Positions 9,118 through 17,669 of a DNA stretch of 64,000 nucleotides are shown here, one piece after another; position 1 is the stretch's first letter, and every line of letters begins with the position of its first letter. Below the pieces are notes generated by a model. That model was given only the letters and a program-made list of their open reading frames with translations, made no database searches and was not told where the DNA came from. The translations under genes and the position numbers were made by a program. The DNA is from DASYXZ01 sp035308965 (GTDB lineage Bacteria > Acidobacteriota > Terriglobia > UBA7540). The stretch spans positions 62,001 through 126,000 of the forward strand of contig DATGFN010000025.1 in NCBI GenBank assembly GCA_035308965.1. Reading direction: 5' to 3'.

Positions 9118-9553
9118 TGGCGTGAACCAAGATAGCTGGCACGCATGATACACCAGAATTTACCCTCGCATCACGTCACTTGTTGGCGTATACAGGGATG
9201 TATTATTCCTGATGAAGGCCGTCAACGAATCCCTCTGAGAGCGTGTCCCGCCTTTAGTTGAAATCTGACAGAAGAAATAGCGGTTCTCGATTTGAACTTT
9301 GTTTGAGTTCGAGTTGAGAAGACTATTTTAAAAGGAGGACCGCTGTGAAGGTCAGGGTTCGACATTCAAGAAGGTAAGCAGGTGTCCAACATTCGCGCCA
9401 CAAAAAGCGCGTTTCTCTCCAACTCCACAGTAAGATCGGTTCTCTCCCTCCTGGATGATCCTAAGAAGCTTTCTTTTGTCCTTTGCGAAGCGTGAACACC
9501 TGTAATGGTGGCCGCCCAGACTTTCAAATCCGATAGGAATAAGGAGATATCCC
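9118..9553. other. Intergenic region with a strong ribosome site and mini-frames
   Basis: AAAAGGAGG at 9330-9338 precedes GTG 9345, but that frame (MKVRVRHSRR) stops at 9377. A second mini-frame from a GTG near 9382 runs about 37 codons to 9493 in another register. These could be a leader peptide, a very small gene, or the start of a gene broken by frameshift. The gene at 9554 has its own ribosome site (AAGGAGATATCCC). Confidence 0.4.
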
Positions 9554-9943
9554 ATGTTTGGACAAATGAACGTGGCCCCCCTGTTTCAGTTTCAATCGGG
9601 GGATTCAAATGATAGCAGTGACTTGGATAGGGCGGTTTCAGCACTCTTGGACAAAACCGACCATCCAGAAATTGCCCGCTGGATACAGTTTCCGGCTGCG
9701 GTGCTGCTGTTCTTGGTAGTTCCAGGCGATCCCGAAGGCGGCGCTTTCTACGTATTCGACAGAAAACGCAGGACTTGGTTCTGGGTGGACTTCGAAGACA
9801 AGCAATACGGCGGCTACGCCATAGCAGACTTCGAAGAGCTTGTCAAACGGACCCCCTTTCTCCAATTGATCGAGCAGCCACGCCTCTTGCAGGGTGGTGG
9901 ACGGTGGTTCGTCCAGCCCGGAAGCCCACTTTGCCTCGTTTGA
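9554..9943 (+). CDS. Hypothetical protein (129 aa)
   Basis: AAGGAGATATCCC before ATG 9554 is a strong ribosome site. The protein is acidic at the start (SGDSNDSSDLDRAV), then mixed alpha/beta, with AAVLLFLVVPGDPEGGAFYV and RRTWFWVDFEDKQYGGYA. No catalytic motif or membrane segment was seen. It lies just upstream of the primase gene in the same direction and could be co-transcribed. Function unknown; possibly an element-encoded regulator or immunity-type protein. Confidence 0.65.
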   Translation: MFGQMNVAPLFQFQSGDSNDSSDLDRAVSALLDKTDHPEIARWIQFPAAVLLFLVVPGDPEGGAFYVFDRKRRTWFWVDFEDKQYGGYAIADFEELVKRTPFLQLIEQPRLLQGGGRWFVQPGSPLCLV

Positions 9944-10011
9944 CAAAAAATAATTCTGACCGCATATAGCGCGTAGGCGACCGTTGTGCGCCGAGCAGAA
10001 AGGAAAAGAGC

Positions 10012-10983
10012 ATGGTGCTGAGACTGAAAGCCAGGCCGGAAGTGGTGAAAGACTACTTCCGGCTGTTCGTTAACCGGCGTGCCTACACGATGCAATCAAT
10101 GCGGCCCGACCCTGAAACCGGAAAGCACTATTACTTCCGGCCGACTGGCAAAGGTGGCGTGCCACCGAGTTCGACACAGGAAACTATCCGCAAGCACCTG
10201 GAGGGAGAGATCACGATCGCACTCTATGCCATCAATCCAGGCACCCAGCGGTGCCGATGGGTGGCCATCGACGCGGACTACCAGCACGCGATGGAAGACT
10301 TGGTGAAGCTCGAATATTACCTGAAGCAGGACCAAGTTGAGTCCGCCTTGGAGATGAGCAAGCGCGGGGGGCATTTGTGGGTGTTTCTCGACACACCGCT
10401 TCTCGCGCGGGACTGCCGGGTCTACATCTACAACCTCGCATTGCGGCTTGGTGTTCCGGTGAAGGGCGCCGGATTGGCTGAGGGAATCGAGATCTTCCCC
10501 AAACACGACCAACTCGGGCCGCGTGAGTTCGGAAACGCGATCCGAGGTCCTATGGGCATTCACCGGGGAGCGAACCGCCGCTATTGGTTCTACGGGGCGG
10601 ACTACAGCCTCGAAGAACAGATAACGTATTTGAAGCGATTGAGGAAAGTCACCGAGCAGGAAATGCAACGGTTCATTGCTGGCAAAACGATGCCGGCAGT
10701 AGTGCGTGGGCGACAGAGTGGGACTCAATCTCCGATTCCGTCCTCGGGGCCGCGACCTGGGGAATTCCATATCCTCGACCACATATCGGCCAAGCTGCGG
10801 AAGATGGGCCGAAACTACGTCACGCGATGCCCCTCGTGTGCGGCGGCCGGCCACGATCAATGCGGCGACAACCTGGCAATTCGGATTGTCGATCCCCGGT
10901 TTTACAAGTGTTGGGCAGGTTGTACCAAAGAGATGATCCGAGAGGCGCTGGGCTGCCCGATTCGGTTTCGGCAAACAGCGTGA
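10012..10983 (+). CDS. Archaeo-eukaryotic-type primase with zinc finger
   Basis: A 323-residue protein. WVAIDADYQHA (about residues 82-92) gives the DxD metal motif, SKRGGHLWVFLD gives the sxH motif, and GIEIFPKHDQLG follows: the order expected of an AEP-fold primase of the TOTE/phage type. FGNAIRGPMGIHR fits a nucleotide-binding segment. The C-terminus has CPSCAAAGHDQCGDN ... YKCWAGC, a CHC2-like zinc-finger arrangement. It probably primes element replication. There is no helicase domain in the same chain. ATG follows AAAGGAAAAGAGC. Confidence 0.75.
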   Translation: MVLRLKARPEVVKDYFRLFVNRRAYTMQSMRPDPETGKHYYFRPTGKGGVPPSSTQETIRKHLEGEITIALYAINPGTQRCRWVAIDADYQHAMEDLVKLEYYLKQDQVESALEMSKRGGHLWVFLDTPLLARDCRVYIYNLALRLGVPVKGAGLAEGIEIFPKHDQLGPREFGNAIRGPMGIHRGANRRYWFYGADYSLEEQITYLKRLRKVTEQEMQRFIAGKTMPAVVRGRQSGTQSPIPSSGPRPGEFHILDHISAKLRKMGRNYVTRCPSCAAAGHDQCGDNLAIRIVDPRFYKCWAGCTKEMIREALGCPIRFRQTA

Positions 10984-10998
10984 GTGTGGAGGTCATTT

Positions 10999-11661
10999 AT
11001 GCAACGAGAACCAGGAGTTGCGCTCCGGCGCGGGCTCAGCCTGCCGCGGCGGGCGGTCCGCCGCTTGGCTGAGGTCGGCATTTTCGTTAGGCCGGATGTG
11101 AGTCTTGAGCACCAGCACCTGGCGCGGCGATATGTGATCCGAGGTGTGGAGTCCGGAGGCGCAATCGCAGAGATCGGACGCTACGCGTCCTTCGCCGGCG
11201 AAGAAGGCGAGCCTTTAACTTATCTTCATCCCATTGACGCAGTCGGAGTGAACGGCCTTCACGCGGTAGTGGTGGCGCCGGTCCTCGTGCGGGTTGAGAT
11301 GTTTCGAGCGGGGCGCACTTGCGAGCTGCTCATTACCAAGCACTGGCCGGGCGAGGCAAAGGGCGGCAGAAGACCTCCTCTCGAATCGAAGGTGTTGTTT
11401 CGCGGAATAAATGGATACCTCGAAGTCGAGTTGAGCAAAAAGGGCAAGGAGGCGAAGCCAGATCTTCCTATTTTTTACTCTCGCGCTGGCGAGCTGGTTG
11501 AGATCCCAGCAACATTTCACGCCGCAGTTGAGGCGGTCGCGAACGGAATCCTTTGTGAAGGCTGCTCGCACTGTCATTACTTAGTGCCACCAGCTGTAGC
11601 AAATCCCGTACTCGTCGGCGCGGAGATCGGATCTTCCAGCCAGGCTGGAAGCGCGGGCTGA
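10999..11661 (+). CDS. Hypothetical protein downstream of primase
   Basis: The ATG at 10999 follows TGGAGGTCATTT, so it is preferred over the GTG at 10984. It is 220 residues, rich in beta-strand-like alternation (VVVAPVLVRVEMFRAG, YLEVELSKKG), with one CEGCSHCHY cluster near residues 190-198 that could bind a metal. It lies 15 bp after the primase stop and 53 bp before NrdJ, so all three are probably one transcript. No family recognised. Confidence 0.6.
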   Translation: MQREPGVALRRGLSLPRRAVRRLAEVGIFVRPDVSLEHQHLARRYVIRGVESGGAIAEIGRYASFAGEEGEPLTYLHPIDAVGVNGLHAVVVAPVLVRVEMFRAGRTCELLITKHWPGEAKGGRRPPLESKVLFRGINGYLEVELSKKGKEAKPDLPIFYSRAGELVEIPATFHAAVEAVANGILCEGCSHCHYLVPPAVANPVLVGAEIGSSSQAGSAG

Positions 11662-11713
11662 AAGCCGAGGCGCGAATCTGGCGCTCGCATGGCTTGTTTT
11701 TCAGGAGGACGAA

Positions 11714-14536
11714 ATGTCGCAAACGAACGTCGAGAACGCCGTGATTAACGATGAGATTCCGAAAGTGATCGCCGCACCTGCGAAGCGCGGTCTGAGCGTC
11801 AAGCGCTTCTTCACCAAGTTCGGCCGCCATCCCTTTGAAGAAATCGACTGGGAGCTGCGCACCGCAACAATCCAGAACGAAAAGGGCGAAGTGATTTTCG
11901 AGCAGCGCGATGTCGAGGTGCCGAGGGAGTGGTCACAGACGGCCACCAACATCGTAGCCTCAAAGTATTTTCACGGGAAGCTCGGCACGAAGGAGCGCGA
12001 ATCGAGCGTCCGCCAGCTTATCACCCGTGTCGCGGACACAATCGCCCAGTGGGGCGTGGAAGGCGGTTATTTCGTTACCCAGGAAGCAAAGTGGATTTTC
12101 CGGGACGAACTGATCCACCTCCTGGTCCGTCAGAAGGCTTCCTTCAATTCACCGGTTTGGTTCAATTGCGGCCTTTGGCAGAAGTACTATCTCAGTTTGG
12201 AAGGAGGCGGTTGGTATTTCGATCAAGCCACAGGCAGCGTGAAAAAGGAGACCGAGGCCTACCGCCATCCGCAGTGCTCCGCCTGCTTTATCAACTCCGT
12301 TCAAGACAACCTCGAAAGCATCCTCATGCTGGCAAGGACCGAAGGGATGCTTTTCAAATATGGTTCGGGCACGGGCACGAACCTCTCATCACTTCGCTCT
12401 TCCATTGAAGGGCTCTCGGGTGGTGGCGTGGCCTCAGGTCCTCTTTCATTCATGAAAGGCTACGACGCTTTTGCGGGCGTCATCAAGTCGGGCGGGAAAA
12501 CTCGGCGAGCAGCCAAGATGGTCATTCTGAATGCCGACCATCCTGACGTCGTCGATTTCATCGAGTGCAAAGCCAAAGAGGAGCGCAAGGCGCGGACGCT
12601 AATCGACGCCGGATACGATGCTTCGCTCGATGGCGAAGCCTACTCTTCCATCTTCTTCCAGAACGCCAACAACAGCGTACGGGTCACCGACGAATTCATG
12701 CAGGCCTTGGTTAAAGATGTGGATTGGGTGACCCGCAAAGTGACTACTGGCGAGCCGGTGAAGACTTATCGAGCGCGCGATCTGATGCACAGGATCGCTG
12801 AAGCCGCGTGGCAGTGTGGCGACCCGGGCATGCAGTTCGATACGACCATCAACAAGTGGCATACGTGCAAGGCAACAGGGCCGATCAACGCCTCGAACCC
12901 CTGCAGCGAATATATGTTCCTGGATGATTCGGCCTGCAACCTTGCTTCGCTGAATCTGATGAAGTTTCTCGGACCGGACGGGGGATTCGACACTGACGCC
13001 TTTCGCCAAGCGGTGGACGTGATGATCACGGCGCAGGAAATCCTCGTGGAGAACGCCTGCTATCCGACGGAGAAGATTGCTCAGAACTCCCACGACTTTC
13101 GACCACTCGGTCTCGGCTATGCGAATCTCGGCGCGTTACTGATGGCAACGGGGCTGCCTTATGACTCCGGGGGAGGCAGGAACTGCGCTGCCGCGATCAC
13201 AGCCCTGATGCATGGGGAAGCTTATTTGATGTCGTCACGAATCGCCGAGGTGATGGGGGCGTTTCCGCGTTACAGCGAAAACCGCGATCCGTTCGCGGAG
13301 GTCATCGGAATGCACCGCGAGGCGGTGGACGAACTCGATTCATGCGGCGTCCCGCCAAGCCTTCAGGACGCCTGCCAGGAAGTCTGGGACGAGTGTGTGG
13401 CCTCGGGCATCCAACACGGTTATCGCAATGCCCAGGTGACGGTGCTCGCACCAACTGGAACCATCGCTTTCATGATGGACTGCGATACGACGGGCATTGA
13501 ACCTGACTTGGCCCTGGTGAAGCACAAGAAGCTGGTGGGTGGCGGGCTGATTAAGATCGTCAACAGCGTGGTGCACGCGGCGCTCAAGAAGCTGGGCTAT
13601 ACCGAAGAGCAGGTCAGCGAAATCGGCAACTTCATCAAGGAGAACGGAACGATCGAAGGCGCGCCGCACCTCAAGGCGGAGGGTCTTCCTGTTTTCGACT
13701 GCTCGCTCACCCCTGCAAACGGCAAGCGGTCCATCCACTACACGGGTCACTTGCGGATGATGGCGGCGGTTCAACCTTTCCTATCCGGGGCCATCTCCAA
13801 AACGGTCAATTTGCCAGCCGAAGCTACAGTCGAGGACATCATCAACGTCTACCAGGAGGCTTGGCGGATGGGGCTGAAAGCCATCGCCGTTTACCGGGAT
13901 GGCTCGAAGCGCGCCCAGCCGTTAAACGCGGGGACAGCGCGAAAGGACATGAAATTGAAAAGCGAGACCACGGTTGTTGAGACTGCGGCGCAAGCGGCAT
14001 GGCAACCAGCGCGACGCAGGCTTCCAGACGAACGTAAGGCCATCGTGCACCACTTTTCGGTGGGTGGGCACGAGGGTTACTTAATGGTTGGCATGTACGA
14101 GGACGGGCGGCCGGGGGAGATCTTTATCCGAATGGCCAAGGCGGGCTCAACCATCGCCGGGCTTACCGACTCATTTGGCATCGCGATATCCCTGGCTGTC
14201 CAGTATGGCGTCCCCCTGAAGGTCGTTTGCGACAAGTTCAGCCACACACGGTTTGAGCCAAGCGGATGGTCTGGCGTCAAAGAGATCGGCTACGCCAAGT
14301 CGATCATGGATTACATCTCGCGATGGCTGGCATTGAAGTTTCTCCCACCAACACCCCCTCCCCCAACGGGCGCCGAAGCTGAAGTTATGGCTCCGGCGCC
14401 CGCCCACCTTTCGGCACAGGGAGTTGGCGACGGTCCGGCTGACGGTCCGGCTTGCCAGGAGTGTGGAGCAATCATGACGCGCAACGGGTCGTGCTATCGC
14501 TGCGGTAATTGCGGTTGGACGAGCGGATGCTCATAA
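11714..14536 (+). CDS. nrdJ: Vitamin B12-dependent (class II) ribonucleotide reductase
   Basis: Reduces ribonucleotides to deoxyribonucleotides using adenosylcobalamin, so it needs no oxygen or second radical subunit. The 940 residues are full length: an N-terminal helical region, FNSPVWFN near 144, the redox Cys in QCSACF near 187, the Asn-Cys-Glu triad in NPCSE near 395, and ACNLASLNL soon after. GTGTNLSSLR forms part of the substrate site. The C-terminus carries a Pro-rich linker and a four-Cys ribbon (CQECG ... CYRCGNCG) that probably serves redox or metal binding. AGGAGGACGAA precedes the ATG. It is unusual as cargo of an integrative element and may supply dNTPs for element replication; a chromosomal copy may exist elsewhere. 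Confidence 0.95.
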   Translation: MSQTNVENAVINDEIPKVIAAPAKRGLSVKRFFTKFGRHPFEEIDWELRTATIQNEKGEVIFEQRDVEVPREWSQTATNIVASKYFHGKLGTKERESSVRQLITRVADTIAQWGVEGGYFVTQEAKWIFRDELIHLLVRQKASFNSPVWFNCGLWQKYYLSLEGGGWYFDQATGSVKKETEAYRHPQCSACFINSVQDNLESILMLARTEGMLFKYGSGTGTNLSSLRSSIEGLSGGGVASGPLSFMKGYDAFAGVIKSGGKTRRAAKMVILNADHPDVVDFIECKAKEERKARTLIDAGYDASLDGEAYSSIFFQNANNSVRVTDEFMQALVKDVDWVTRKVTTGEPVKTYRARDLMHRIAEAAWQCGDPGMQFDTTINKWHTCKATGPINASNPCSEYMFLDDSACNLASLNLMKFLGPDGGFDTDAFRQAVDVMITAQEILVENACYPTEKIAQNSHDFRPLGLGYANLGALLMATGLPYDSGGGRNCAAAITALMHGEAYLMSSRIAEVMGAFPRYSENRDPFAEVIGMHREAVDELDSCGVPPSLQDACQEVWDECVASGIQHGYRNAQVTVLAPTGTIAFMMDCDTTGIEPDLALVKHKKLVGGGLIKIVNSVVHAALKKLGYTEEQVSEIGNFIKENGTIEGAPHLKAEGLPVFDCSLTPANGKRSIHYTGHLRMMAAVQPFLSGAISKTVNLPAEATVEDIINVYQEAWRMGLKAIAVYRDGSKRAQPLNAGTARKDMKLKSETTVVETAAQAAWQPARRRLPDERKAIVHHFSVGGHEGYLMVGMYEDGRPGEIFIRMAKAGSTIAGLTDSFGIAISLAVQYGVPLKVVCDKFSHTRFEPSGWSGVKEIGYAKSIMDYISRWLALKFLPPTPPPPTGAEAEVMAPAPAHLSAQGVGDGPADGPACQECGAIMTRNGSCYRCGNCGWTSGCS

Positions 14537-14601
14537 CTGGATCGCGGAGGTTCCGCTTGCGCAACGAAATGACAGCTCGCGAAGTAAGGAGGCAGGCAGA
14601 A

Positions 14602-15534
14602 ATGAAAACGCGCGGCAGGGTTGTCATGGTCCTCGCATTGATTGGCGCTGCCGTGTTGGCAAGCGAAGAGCTGTGGCGCCATCGAGCTCGAATGGAGGCG
14701 AAGGGTGCGACCGACGCTTTTAATGGTGAACGGGCGTTTTGTGATTTAGCTCAGCTCGTGAAACTGGGCCCGAGACCCCCAGGCTCCCACGCCCTCGAAG
14801 AAGCGCGCGACTATATCACTCGCGGGCTGTCCGAATCTGGCGCGGAAGTCCGGGAGGACTCATTTGTTGCCTCCACTCCTGTCGGAAATATTCCGATGAA
14901 GAACATCATCGGTGTCATCCAAGGCGGTTCCAACTCCGTGGTCATGGTTGGAGGCCACTACGACACCGCGAAGCTGGACGGCGTCTCTTTTCTTGGGGCA
15001 AACGATGGCGGGTCAAGCGCTGCGTTCCTCTTAGAGATGGTGCGAGTCCTCGCTCATCGAAACAACAAGCTCACCTACTGGCTGGTTTTCTTCGATGGTG
15101 AAGAAGCACTCAAGCAATGGTCGCCGAGCGACAGCCTCTATGGCAGCCGGCATCTCGCTGAAGGACTGGCCTCTGAGGGAACACTGAACCGAGTGCAAGC
15201 ACTCATCCTGGTGGACATGGTTGCTGACCGGCATCTCGATATCTTGCGCGAGTCGAACTCGACACCTTGGTTAAACGACCTTGTATTCAACACCGCAACT
15301 CAACTGGGCTACAACCGCTCATTCAGTGGCGGCGCTTTCCCGGTTGAGGATGATCACCTTCCGTTCATGCGCAAAGGCGTGCCGGCAGTCGATATCATCG
15401 ATTTGACGCCATTCACGAGCTATCACCACACCGCATCGGACACCCGAGACAAGTGCAGTCCGGAAAGTCTGGCAGTGGTTGGTCGTGTGGTTATGGAAAC
15501 ACTCCTGGCTCTTGAACATAGGCTCGGAGCGTGA
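14602..15534 (+). CDS. M28-family peptidase / glutaminyl-peptide cyclotransferase-like
   Basis: AAGGAGGCAGGCAGAA before ATG 14602 and the following hydrophobic segment (VVMVLALIGAAVLA) mark the start of an exported protein of 310 residues. Zinc-site features run in order: GGHYDTAK (His), LGANDGGSS (Asp), FFDGEEA (Glu), LILVDMVAD (Asp) and TSYHHTASDT (His). SLYGSRHLA after the Glu and the single-zinc layout fit the glutaminyl cyclase branch, which forms N-terminal pyroglutamate; an aminopeptidase is the alternative. Its position right after nrdJ looks incidental. Confidence 0.85.
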   Translation: MKTRGRVVMVLALIGAAVLASEELWRHRARMEAKGATDAFNGERAFCDLAQLVKLGPRPPGSHALEEARDYITRGLSESGAEVREDSFVASTPVGNIPMKNIIGVIQGGSNSVVMVGGHYDTAKLDGVSFLGANDGGSSAAFLLEMVRVLAHRNNKLTYWLVFFDGEEALKQWSPSDSLYGSRHLAEGLASEGTLNRVQALILVDMVADRHLDILRESNSTPWLNDLVFNTATQLGYNRSFSGGAFPVEDDHLPFMRKGVPAVDIIDLTPFTSYHHTASDTRDKCSPESLAVVGRVVMETLLALEHRLGA

Positions 15535-15730
15535 TCGTCTAAGGCTGGGCTTAGGTCAACGTCGAATTCTTGGTACCTCAAGCCTCGATCACGGCAAGAA
15601 AAAAAAGATTCGTGGGAAGGCCCGGAATCGAGCTGGCCAGGTATCACGGTATGACTGATCTTAGGTAGCGTCGCGCTTATTTGCTGAACGTGGTTCGATA
15701 GAGCTTGAACTATTTAGAAGGATACACGTT

Positions 15731-15994
15731 ATGCCGTTGCCTGTTTCGGCTCTTTGCACTCCGTCGGAAGGCTTGGAACCCTATGTTTCGGCAGAGAAGG
15801 CGGGTCGGTACCTTGACATTAAACCCAAGACTCTTCTTGAGAAGGCACGCGCGGGGCGGATCCCTGCTTACCCGTGGGGAGACGGTATTCGCAAGACTTG
15901 GCGGTTCAAAATCTCCGAGCTAGACGAGTGGATGAGGAGCAGGCTACACTCTGGGCGCTGCCCGCCTCTTTCTGAAAGGAGGAGTTATCAATGA
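15731..15994 (+). CDS. Excisionase-like HTH protein
   Basis: An 87-residue protein with YVSAEKAGRYLDIKPKTLLE, KARAGRIPAY and a tail KTWRFKISELDEWMRS, the layout of MerR/HTH_17-type excisionases. It would bend DNA at the attachment site and set the direction of recombination. GAAGGATACACGTT stands before the ATG. Its stop overlaps the integrase start by 4 bp (ATGA), so the two proteins are translated together. Confidence 0.85.
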   Translation: MPLPVSALCTPSEGLEPYVSAEKAGRYLDIKPKTLLEKARAGRIPAYPWGDGIRKTWRFKISELDEWMRSRLHSGRCPPLSERRSYQ

Positions 15995-17196
15995 GAAAGA
16001 GGCACACAAGCACGGGCTTCCTGAGCACTATTCAAAGGAAGTCCGGAGCTGTACTCGTCTATCGATGGTATGAGCCTGGGCCGAATGGTGACCCGAGGGA
16101 ACATAAGCGCGTCCTCGGCTTAGCCAAGCAGTTCCGCAGTGAGGCTGCGGCGCGAAGAGAAGTTGAACGCCTTGGTCTAGGTCGCCGATTGGAGGATGGT
16201 CCGCGGAATTTCAAGGAACTCGTAGATCATTGGCTGGAGAAAGAATGTTCGACGGATGATGGTCCAGAGAGCCGCCGCGCGTTCTCCACCAAAGACACCT
16301 ATCGAGGGTACCTGAGGAAGTGGATCGTTCCACGTTGGGGCAATTGCATGGTGGAGGAAGTGAAAGCGACGACAGTGGAGGAATGGCTGGCGACGCTCAA
16401 GAAGTCAACCGGAGATCCTATGGCTCCGGGCTCAAAGAAGAAGATCAGGGATCTCATGCATGTCCTCTTTGCGCACGCCATTCGCTACGAGTGGACAGAT
16501 CGCAATCCCATCTCGGCAGTTCGACAAGGTGGGCAACGTCTGTCGACACCAGTACGGCTCGATGTCGATCAACTCTCGCGGTTGGTCTACCAAGTGTTGG
16601 GACCGCGGGAACGGACTATGGTGCTTCTTGCCTTCGGGGCAGGTCTACGCAGAGGCGAGTTGAGTGGGGTGAAGTGGGAAGACCTCGATTTTGAGGAGAA
16701 ACAACTCACTCCCAGGCGCTCAATTGTTAAGCAGCGCGTGGGGAATGTGAAGACCGAAAAGTCGAAAAATCCGGTCCCGCTCGACGATGATCTTATCGAC
16801 GAGCTACTGGCTTGGCGAGGGCAAACATCGTATGCGGCGAATACCGACTACGTGTTCGCCAGTCCGAAAATGAAGGGGAAGCAGCCGTACTGGATGAGTC
16901 GAATTATGCAGCACAACATCAAACCGGCCGCCGCAAAGGCGGGGATCGGGATCACTGGATGGCACACCCTGCGCCATTCCTACACAACCCTACTCCGACA
17001 AAACAACAACGACCCAAAAGTCGTCCAGGCACTGCTGCGTCACAACTCCATCAAAGTGACAATGGATGTCTATGACGAAGCTATGTCAAACGAGAAGCAG
17101 ATCGCACACCGGAAAGTACTGCGTTTGGTGACTCGCAAGCGAAACCGTACCGTAACGCGTACCGCGTCTCAAGCAGGGGTTGCCGCAAGTTCTTGA
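15991..17196 (+). CDS. int: Tyrosine recombinase (integrase)
   Basis: A 401-residue integrase. The first 170 residues are an arm/core-binding region (an AP2-like beta sheet, YRWYEPGPNGDP, then a SAM-like helical domain). Catalytic residues are in order: Arg in AGLRRGELSG near 220, Lys in KTEKSKNPV, His and Arg in HTLRHS near 325-328, His in LLRHNS near 350 and Tyr in MDVYDEA near 361. It inserts the element at the 3' end of tRNA-Glu, which starts 6 bp past the stop. AAAGGAGGAGTTATCA is a strong ribosome site. Confidence 0.95.
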   Translation: MRKRHTSTGFLSTIQRKSGAVLVYRWYEPGPNGDPREHKRVLGLAKQFRSEAAARREVERLGLGRRLEDGPRNFKELVDHWLEKECSTDDGPESRRAFSTKDTYRGYLRKWIVPRWGNCMVEEVKATTVEEWLATLKKSTGDPMAPGSKKKIRDLMHVLFAHAIRYEWTDRNPISAVRQGGQRLSTPVRLDVDQLSRLVYQVLGPRERTMVLLAFGAGLRRGELSGVKWEDLDFEEKQLTPRRSIVKQRVGNVKTEKSKNPVPLDDDLIDELLAWRGQTSYAANTDYVFASPKMKGKQPYWMSRIMQHNIKPAAAKAGIGITGWHTLRHSYTTLLRQNNNDPKVVQALLRHNSIKVTMDVYDEAMSNEKQIAHRKVLRLVTRKRNRTVTRTASQAGVAASS

Positions 17197-17202
17197 AAAG
17201 CT

Positions 17203-17235
17203 TGGCGTCCCCGACGGGATTTGAACCCGTGTTAC
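17203..17235. other. Inferred right attachment site (attR) of the mobile element
   Basis: Inferred: the 3' half of tRNA-Glu next to the integrase is the likely crossover region. No second copy of this segment was seen to its left within the window, so the opposite att site lies beyond position 1. The exact core cannot be fixed without that copy. Confidence 0.55.
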
Positions 17236-17280
17236 CGCCGTGAAAGGGCGGTGTCCTAGGCCGGGCTAGACGACGGGGAC
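17203..17280 (-). tRNA. tRNA-Glu (TTC)
   Basis: Read on the minus strand, the acceptor stem GTCCCCG pairs with CGGGGAC, the anticodon stem CCGCC/GGCGG encloses CTTTCAC with anticodon TTC, and GGTTCAAAT is the T-loop. The CCA is encoded at 17203-17205. The 3' end faces the integrase, the usual geometry for an integrative element that uses the tRNA 3' end as attB and restores it on insertion. Confidence 0.95.
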
Positions 17281-17669
17281 GATTCGATTGCGGATTGCCG
17301 ATTTTGGATTTTCAGTTGGAAGCAGTGAGTGCAACGCCTTGCCGGTGGCCGCCGCTGCTGAGTGCAGAATTGAGCGCAAACTGCGTGCCGCCGGCCTTTT
17401 CAGTCCAAAACCCAGAATCCTGGCTCCTGAATCCTAACCTTCATGCTAACAGCGGGGTTTCATTTTCGTCAAACATATTGTTCAATGCTTCAGAGGGAAT
17501 TGGAGGCGCGCCTTTCCCGTTCATGCTTCGAGACAGTTTGAGTTTTGTGGGCATTATGCGGGGACGGCCACTTGACATGAAAAACGGGAGCGTTCGCGGG
17601 GCGAGATATCTTGAACGAGGAAAAGAATGTGAGACCGGACAATTGGAATCGAGCTTGGCAGGGCACTGC
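17281..17669. other. Leader region between tRNA-Glu and the DUF4097 gene
   Basis: About 390 bp. It holds the tRNA-Glu promoter region (the tRNA is read leftward from 17280) and the 5' region of the DUF4097 gene. The frame of that gene is open back to 17295, but the added residues are low in coding character and would bury the signal peptide, so I treat it as untranslated. ATG 17577 is the main alternative start. Confidence 0.5.

Noticed and set aside
10096..10974. 292-codon open frame opposite the primase
   Set aside because: The plus-strand protein carries primase and zinc-finger motifs in the right order; the antisense product has none.
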